In this document: one piece after another, positions 5,990 to 9,636 of the stretch
How the letters are laid out: each line of letters starts with the position of its first letter
Numbering within the stretch: the stretch's first letter is position 1
Source of the DNA: an uncultured Clostridia bacterium
GTDB taxonomy: Bacteria; Bacillota; Clostridia; Oscillospirales; Oscillospiraceae
DNA length: 9,636 nucleotides
Assembly: GCA_947176425.1 (NCBI GenBank)
Contig: CAMWQV010000038.1
Location: 1-9,636 of the forward strand
Reading direction: 5' to 3'
Program-made: the position numbers and the translations under genes
The notes under the pieces: model-generated
Told to the model about the DNA's origin: nothing
Databases searched by the model: none
What the model saw: the letters and a program-made list of their open reading frames with translations, nothing else

Positions 5990-6300
5990 TTCTCACCGCC
6001 TCCGTCCATCTTCGCCCCGCAGTTCGGGCAGTAGTTTGGTGTTGGCTCTGTGTAAATCTCGTTGCAAAGGTCTATCTCTTCGCCGCATTTGCCGCAGTGA
6101 TAATGGCTGGCATATTCATCGCTGCTGTCGAGAATCCACCGAGAATGTACCACCTGCGCTACATCCTCGATTTCCGGCGCACTATCAAACAAGTCGATAA
6201 TCTGATTAGCGCGGTCCCGTGTAGGATCGTCTTCCAGGAGTTCATACACCGCCTCTATAAATTCTTCACGGTAGGAATCGTTGTCATACAATGCTTTCAT
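5986..6300 (-). CDS. Zinc-ribbon phage protein, 104 residues
   Basis: Residues 1-45 form a helical region (MKALYDNDSYREEFIEAVYE, then a DRANQIIDLFDSAP helix). The C-terminal part carries CGKCGEE (69-75) and CPNCGAKMD (91-99), a four-cysteine zinc ribbon of the kind seen in many small Firmicutes phage proteins. The ATG stands only 6 bases after the stop of the Dam gene and lacks a good ribosome site (AAAGG is about 15 bases away), so it probably depends on ribosomes finishing Dam. It overlaps the next gene as GTGA. The specific role is unknown; nucleic-acid or protein binding is a general inference from zinc ribbons. Confidence 0.75.
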   Translation of the reverse strand: MKALYDNDSYREEFIEAVYELLEDDPTRDRANQIIDLFDSAPEIEDVAQVVHSRWILDSSDEYASHYHCGKCGEEIDLCNEIYTEPTPNYCPNCGAKMDGGGEK

Positions 6301-6306
6301 AGTCGC

Positions 6307-7110
6307 TTAAAACAACCTTTCTTGTCTAATCGGTTCAAAGTTCATCCATAAAAATTCTTGTCGTGTCCGGCTCAGCTGGTCCATGGTAATAGCCTCTGAC
6401 CGGTACCAGTCGGCCAGCTCCGCAGCATACATATCGCTGTGGTACCCACTGATCAGCACTGGCCCCTGATGCTGTTTCAGTGCTGCCAGCAGCTCTAAGT
6501 GGTCCTTGTCGGACATCTCGTGCTTATACTGTCGCTTGCCGCCGCTTCTGGTGGACAGCACGTAGGGGGGATCGCAGTAGATCAGCACATTGGGAGCATT
6601 GAACCGGGATATTACTTCAACTGCTGGGCGGCACTCGATCTGGACGCCCCGCAGCCGCTCCGCCGCTTGCAGAATACCTTCCGACAGCTTCGTCCAGTTC
6701 TTCGCAGCATAGGCCCTCTCCCGCCCCTGGACATCGTTTTTCCACCCAACGCGGACCTCGTTTGTTCGGAAGCCATGGCCTTGGTTGCACTTCACCAGAA
6801 ACCGCACCGCCCTCTCAAACGGGTCCTCCGGCACCTCGGACAAATATGTTGTCTCGTACATTTCCCGGCTATATGGAGTGAAGTACACCAGCCTGCCCAG
6901 CTGCTCTGGATCTCTGCAGATGCACTCGAACAGGTTGACTACATCTCCATCCAGATCATTGATCGTCTCGATATTGGACCGGGGCTTATTGAACAACACC
7001 GCCCCACTGCCGAAGAATGGCTCCAGATAGCTGTGATGCTGGGGAAAGTGGCCGATGATCCAGTGGGCCAGCGACCACTTTGCACCAGGGTACTTTATCA
7101 CGGCATTCAC
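6307..7110 (-). CDS. dam: Dam-family (D12 class) DNA adenine N6-methyltransferase
   Basis: A 267-residue Dam-like enzyme methylating the N6 of adenine with SAM. Visible family motifs: KYPGAKW (6-12), EPFFGSGAVLF (30-40, SAM site), NDLDGDVVNLF (51-61), CDPPYV (179-184, catalytic DPPY) and FLWMNFEP (253-260) near the end. SAM motif before DPPY gives the alpha class, and the length fits the family. The start is GTG, with AGGGGG overlapping the previous stop codon about 9 bases upstream. It lies in the early operon, between an unknown 117-residue protein and the zinc-ribbon protein, with no endonuclease nearby. GATC is the usual target of this class but cannot be proved from the sequence. Likely role: shielding phage DNA from host restriction or timing its replication. 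Confidence 0.93.
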   Translation of the reverse strand: MNAVIKYPGAKWSLAHWIIGHFPQHHSYLEPFFGSGAVLFNKPRSNIETINDLDGDVVNLFECICRDPEQLGRLVYFTPYSREMYETTYLSEVPEDPFERAVRFLVKCNQGHGFRTNEVRVGWKNDVQGRERAYAAKNWTKLSEGILQAAERLRGVQIECRPAVEVISRFNAPNVLIYCDPPYVLSTRSGGKRQYKHEMSDKDHLELLAALKQHQGPVLISGYHSDMYAAELADWYRSEAITMDQLSRTRQEFLWMNFEPIRQERLF

Positions 7111-7122
7111 GCTGCTGCCCCC

Positions 7123-7476
7123 TTACTTCTTCATGTCATAGCGGATTTCCGGGAGGTAATCATACCGCTGCTCGAATGTCTTAAATTCTGGGCTGCCTCT
7201 CATAATCCGCCGGATTACTTCATCCATCTTTGCCCGGTAATAGTCCGCCTCTTGGCTCTTCGTAAGGGCATCAAAGTAGTGGTCGTATTTCTTGCCTACG
7301 CCCTCCATGATGCGGTCTATCCTCTCATAGCCGAACACATCCTTACCCATAACTTCCGGATCGTTCAGTGTCATGATGAACAGATCGATCATGTACTGCT
7401 GGAACGTCTGTCTGGTGGCCCTCTGAACCGCCATATCTCTCGCATCCCGGCGCGCGAGATATCCATTCTTGCTCAT
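7123..7476 (-). CDS. Phage protein of unknown function, 117 residues
   Basis: A soluble, charged, mostly helical protein rich in Arg, Lys, Asp and Tyr, with no Cys and no membrane segment. Its middle (about 25-75, including FQQYMIDLFIMTLNDPEVMG and an ERIDRIMEGVGKKYDHYF helix) looks like a conserved core seen in Clostridia phages of this type, but I know no function. The ATG at 7474-7476 overlaps the previous gene's stop as ATGA, with AAGGA just upstream. The in-frame start 20 codons earlier lies inside the previous gene and is rejected. It ends 12 bases before the Dam gene. Confidence 0.75.
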   Translation of the reverse strand: MSKNGYLARRDARDMAVQRATRQTFQQYMIDLFIMTLNDPEVMGKDVFGYERIDRIMEGVGKKYDHYFDALTKSQEADYYRAKMDEVIRRIMRGSPEFKTFEQRYDYLPEIRYDMKK

Positions 7477-7904
7477 ACTTCCTTGTGTGCGCAGTTCCCC
7501 AGGCACTCCATGCTGAACACGATGCCAATGCACCAAGGCTCACCGTCCTCAACGATGGTGAATGTCTCGTGCGGGATGTCGGTCTCGAACGTCCAGCAGG
7601 GGCCGCCCTTGTCGTGCCACACGGCCTTGATGGTCTTGGCCTTCTCCCGCTCCTGCACAAAGTATGGGCAGTCATCCCGGTCACAGTCTGGATTCCGAAG
7701 GATACCGCCGCAGGTGATGTAGATGGTGGTTCCGTTGTAGGCCCCGACCTCATCCTGAATAGCTCCATCGAACTCCACGTTGTCATCGGAGTAACCGTAT
7801 ACCACAACCAAGTCAGCTTCTTTTGCGCTTTGGGCCTCTCTATTGGAAATCTCCCCACCATATTCGCGGCCGGAGAGCATTTCAGCTAATTCTTTCGCTG
7901 TCAT
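7473..7904 (-). CDS. Conserved phage protein of unknown function, 143 residues
   Basis: An acidic soluble protein. The N-terminal region (MTAKELAEML, GREYGGEI, then LVVVYGYSDDNVEFDGAI and DEVGAYNG, to about residue 58) is a pattern I recognise from Clostridia phages. There it usually appears as a small hypothetical protein. The second half contains cysteines (65, 74, 79, 103, 125, 134, 138) and a WTFETDIPHETF stretch. The start at 7902-7904 is chosen because GGAGG stands 8 bases upstream (7913-7917). A longer frame reaching back to the dnaC stop has no ribosome site. A striking palindrome touches the ribosome site, so this gene may have its own control. The stop overlaps the next start as ATGA. 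Confidence 0.78.
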   Translation of the reverse strand: MTAKELAEMLSGREYGGEISNREAQSAKEADLVVVYGYSDDNVEFDGAIQDEVGAYNGTTIYITCGGILRNPDCDRDDCPYFVQEREKAKTIKAVWHDKGGPCWTFETDIPHETFTIVEDGEPWCIGIVFSMECLGNCAHKEV

Positions 7905-7912
7905 ATTGTAAA

Positions 7913-7917
7913 CCTCC
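7913..7917 (-). promoter_or_regulatory. Ribosome binding site GGAGG that decides the start of the 143-residue protein
   Basis: GGAGG on the minus strand lies 8 bases before the ATG at 7902-7904 and argues against the longer in-frame reading that begins at 8009 or 8006. It directly abuts the palindrome at 7918-7941. Confidence 0.8.
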
Positions 7918-7941
7918 AAATTCACAAACGTTTGGGAATTT
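7918..7941 (-). promoter_or_regulatory. 24-bp near-perfect palindrome, operator-like
   Basis: AAATTC-a-CAAACGTTTG-g-GAATTT is symmetric at 11 of 12 base pairs about the centre between 7929 and 7930. It lies in the 105-base gap between dnaC and the 143-residue gene and ends at the first base before that gene's ribosome site. It could bind a dimeric repressor or, as RNA, form a hairpin beside the ribosome site. I see no convincing promoter next to it. Confidence 0.55.
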
Positions 7942-8009
7942 CGCATATTAACGAGTACCGCCGATCCGCATTTGCTCTGAAGTGGCATTTTGAGCCTTGC
8001 GGACATCAA

Positions 8010-8903
8010 TCAGCCGAGGAGGATCTTCCTCGCCAATTTCTCACGCTCGGCGGCGTTGGCCCGTCTCCGGCTCTCGCCAACCAGCTTAAGGCGAATCGGA
8101 CACATCTCTAACACCCGGTCATAAATTCGCTTGTACTGCATAGACGAGGGATGTTCCAACTCCTCCATTGTCAAATTGGTGGTTACGACCACTGGAAGTT
8201 CCGAAGTGCTCCGAGCGTCGATGATGTTGAATATTTGTTCTTCAGCGTAGGCGCTGTCCCGCTCCACGCCAAGATCGTCCACAATCAGGAGTTTGTAAAT
8301 CGACAGGCGGTCGAGAAGCTCCTGTTTTTTGTAAGTACCTTGGAGCAAATTCAATAGCCGCGGAAAGTTGGTGGCCGCCACTGGAACCAGTCGATCCAGC
8401 AGGCCATTCCCGATGCAGGAGGCCAGGAAGCTCTTTCCGGTGCCAACGCTGCCATAGAACAGGACCCCGATGTTGTTTGCCTTCATCTCATCCCAGCACT
8501 CCACATACCGCTGGCAGGCGTCGGATACCTTCGGCTGCTGCCGGTCATCCTGGGCAAAGGTGAATCGAAGTCCATCTGGGCAGGAGAGGCCGTCCTCGCG
8601 CCGACGGTCCATGTCGCACCGGAACCTCTCACGCTCGGCCTGTCGATCAGCTTCCTCGGCGGCTTCGCATTGGCATTGGCAGGCCGCCCGCACGAAGGTT
8701 TCCACCTCGTCCCCGGTGGCCGGGTTAAAGGGCAGGCGCATCTGCTTTGGTGTGTGGCACTTTCCGCAGTACAGCAGCCCATCATCCCCGGTGTAATCCC
8801 CTGGTTCCTCGGTCGTATGCATCAGCTTGGAAACAATATCATCCACTTTGTTCACCTCACACAAAACTTTCTCCGCCATCATAATCTGAAAGTGCTTTAA
8901 CAT
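8010..8903 (-). CDS. dnaC: DnaC-like helicase loader, AAA+ ATPase
   Basis: A 297-residue phage helicase loader that brings the replicative DnaB-type helicase to the origin. The N-terminal part holds a probable zinc site, CGKC (46-49) with CQCQC (75-79), and a charged helix (80-103). The AAA+ core follows: Walker A GSVGTGKS (151-158), Walker B LLIVDDLG (205-212), sensor-1-like TTN (241-243), a KRIYDRV box (258-264, candidate Arg finger) and GESRR (276-280). The length is normal for the DnaC/IstB-like group. IstB, the transposition partner, is rejected because no transposase is nearby and a replication protein precedes it. The start overlaps the replication gene by 47 bases and has only AGGA close upstream, so coupled translation is likely. 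A later Met8 is possible but has no better site. Confidence 0.93.
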   Translation of the reverse strand: MLKHFQIMMAEKVLCEVNKVDDIVSKLMHTTEEPGDYTGDDGLLYCGKCHTPKQMRLPFNPATGDEVETFVRAACQCQCEAAEEADRQAERERFRCDMDRRREDGLSCPDGLRFTFAQDDRQQPKVSDACQRYVECWDEMKANNIGVLFYGSVGTGKSFLASCIGNGLLDRLVPVAATNFPRLLNLLQGTYKKQELLDRLSIYKLLIVDDLGVERDSAYAEEQIFNIIDARSTSELPVVVTTNLTMEELEHPSSMQYKRIYDRVLEMCPIRLKLVGESRRRANAAEREKLARKILLG

Positions 8904-9636
8904 CGTTCCTGTTCTCTGGCTTCCGCCATCGTTCCCAGGTTTCAGATAACCGGACAGCCGCCTTCCAATCCGTCATATGGGTCTTTCCCATCATCCAGCC
9001 TCTGGCAGCATAGTAATCGACCCAAATCTTCCCAATAACCTGGCCTCCATAGGAGCACACATATTCGTCAACCTCATCCACTGTCGGCGGTACAAAGGAG
9101 GCCGTGGGTGTGTGGGGGGACGCCGGAGGCGGCCCGCCAATACCTTCTGTCCTGTTCTTTTCTTTTCTATTCTGTTCTTTGTCTAAACCTTTAAGGTTTT
9201 GCGTTCCATCCTTAAAGGTTTGCGTTGAATCCTTACTGCTAATCGAAAAAAAAGCAATCTTCGCAAGAGTAGCCCTCGTTACGTCTTTACGGTTAGAAGG
9301 ATCTAACAAGAAATACTCCTGAACCATAGGGATACTGTCCCGGCTGTTTCCCACAATGCGCAGAAAACGCCGCTGGATCTCTGCCGATGTCAGCACGCCG
9401 AACCTGTCCAGAACCCCCTTATCAAAAAGGGAACGCCGAACCAACCCCTGCACGACTTCAGCTATGAGTTCTGGACTGCAATCACCAGCCACACCGGATG
9501 AATCCGACATAAGAAGGCAATCGTCGCGGTCCCACTTTTTGTAATATCCGCCCGTCCGGTAGATTTCGTTTAAAATGAGAATGTATAAGTAGCCGCGCTT
9601 AATCCCAAATTCTCCTCGAATCAGCCGGACCTTTTT
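8857..9636 (-). CDS. Phage replication initiator with Lin1244/Lin1753-like N-domain, N-terminus beyond window edge
   Basis: An open frame enters from the right edge; 259 residues are visible and the true start is not. The first 90 or so visible residues match the Lin1244/Lin1753 N-terminal domain (DUF4373), a winged-helix-type domain of phage replication proteins: RLIRGEFG, a GYLYILILNEIY helix, GGYYKKWD, LVRRSLFDKGVLDRFGVLTS and IQRRF. An internal Met (9508-9510) lies inside the domain and is not the start. A low-complexity linker (fragment 130-185, Lys/Glu/Asn then Pro-rich) contains the two 21-bp repeats. The C-terminal part (about 183-245) has WVDYYAARGW and MTDWKAAVR, a helical segment typical of DnaD-like phage initiators. 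The overlapping dnaC downstream supports a role in starting phage DNA replication. Confidence 0.85.
   Translation of the reverse strand, partial: KKVRLIRGEFGIKRGYLYILILNEIYRTGGYYKKWDRDDCLLMSDSSGVAGDCSPELIAEVVQGLVRRSLFDKGVLDRFGVLTSAEIQRRFLRIVGNSRDSIPMVQEYFLLDPSNRKDVTRATLAKIAFFSISSKDSTQTFKDGTQNLKGLDKEQNRKEKNRTEGIGGPPPASPHTPTASFVPPTVDEVDEYVCSYGGQVIGKIWVDYYAARGWMMGKTHMTDWKAAVRLSETWERWRKPENRNDVKALSDYDGGESFV
9144..9184. other. Pyrimidine-rich strand-asymmetric tract inside the replication gene
   Basis: About 41 bases of the plus strand are almost entirely C and T, with one A and four G, and hold two copies of CTGTTCTTT 20 bases apart (9152-9160, 9172-9180). It abuts the palindrome and iteron-like repeats. 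It encodes the Lys/Glu/Asn-rich linker, so codon content alone may explain it, but an unwinding element of an origin is also plausible. Confidence 0.4.
9185..9199. repeat. 15-bp perfect palindrome AAACCTT-T-AAGGTTT
   Basis: Exact inverted repeat with a single central base at 9192. It overlaps the first seven bases of the downstream 21-bp repeat (9193-9213), as expected of an initiator binding-site cluster. Confidence 0.6.
9193..9234. repeat. Two contiguous 21-bp direct repeats, candidate origin iterons
   Basis: The units 9214-9234 and 9193-9213 read on the minus strand as AAGGAT, two variable bases, AACGCAAA, then CCTTT or ACCTT. They are adjacent and in frame, encoding KDSTQTF and KDGTQNL, and sit in the linker of the replication protein. 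An A8 run (9245-9252) lies on one side and a pyrimidine tract on the other. An arrangement of iterons inside the initiator gene is known from lambda O and from several Gram-positive phage replisome organisers; function here is inference. Confidence 0.55.

Noticed and set aside
7905..8009. N-terminal extension of 34-35 residues for the 143-residue protein, starting directly after the dnaC stop.
   Set aside because: There is no ribosome site before it, and it would place both the palindrome and the GGAGG inside the coding region.
8010..8903. Reading the AAA+ gene as IstB, the helper of an IS21-type transposase.
   Set aside because: No transposase or terminal inverted repeats are visible and the overlapping upstream gene is a phage replication protein.

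Overview
The window reads as the early-to-late transition of a temperate phage (prophage) of a Firmicutes host. A moderately high-GC gut Clostridia host, such as an Oscillospiraceae-type bacterium, is likely. That guess rests on the recognisable gene set (a Lin1244/Lin1753-type replication protein, a DnaC-like loader, a short sigma-region-4-like late regulator, a ParB-N/methyltransferase fusion and a phage amidoligase) together with strong GGAGG-type ribosome sites; no taxonomic marker is present. Every convincing gene lies on the minus strand, so the window is transcribed from right to left. I count fourteen genes, two of them cut by the window edges. Plus-strand open frames all lie opposite real genes and look like shadows.

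Right part (about 9636 to 7900): replication module. A replication initiator (N-terminus off the edge) overlaps a DnaC-like AAA+ helicase loader. Inside the initiator gene are two adjacent in-frame 21-bp direct repeats, a palindrome, an A8 run and a long pyrimidine-rich tract. This resembles an origin buried in its own initiator gene, as in lambda O.

Middle (about 7904 to 4441): a tightly packed early operon with ATGA/GTGA overlaps. It encodes two small unknown phage proteins, a Dam-type adenine methyltransferase, two small Cys-rich proteins, a HAD-like phosphatase fused to a Lar-like zinc ribbon, a 52-residue membrane protein, and an ArpU/DUF1492-like protein that probably controls the next transcription unit. 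A 24-bp near-perfect palindrome sits directly before the ribosome site of the first gene of this block. Hairpins lie on both sides of the ArpU-like gene.

Left part (about 4440 to 1): a 190-bp leader with a terminator-like hairpin. It is followed by a ParB-N/DNA methyltransferase and an overlapping cytosine-5 methyltransferase. Then come two separately spaced accessory genes, a 254-residue conserved mobile-element protein and an amidoligase (truncated by the edge). These two share an upstream motif not seen elsewhere in the window.

Taken together, the phage seems to invest heavily in modifying its DNA (three solitary methyltransferases, no endonuclease seen, plus a Lar-like domain), which fits evasion of host restriction. 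The amidoligase is the most open-ended element: the family is thought to form amide or peptide-like bonds, but its phage substrate is unknown to me. Packaging and structural genes would be expected beyond the left edge and lysogeny/early control genes beyond the right edge; neither is visible.
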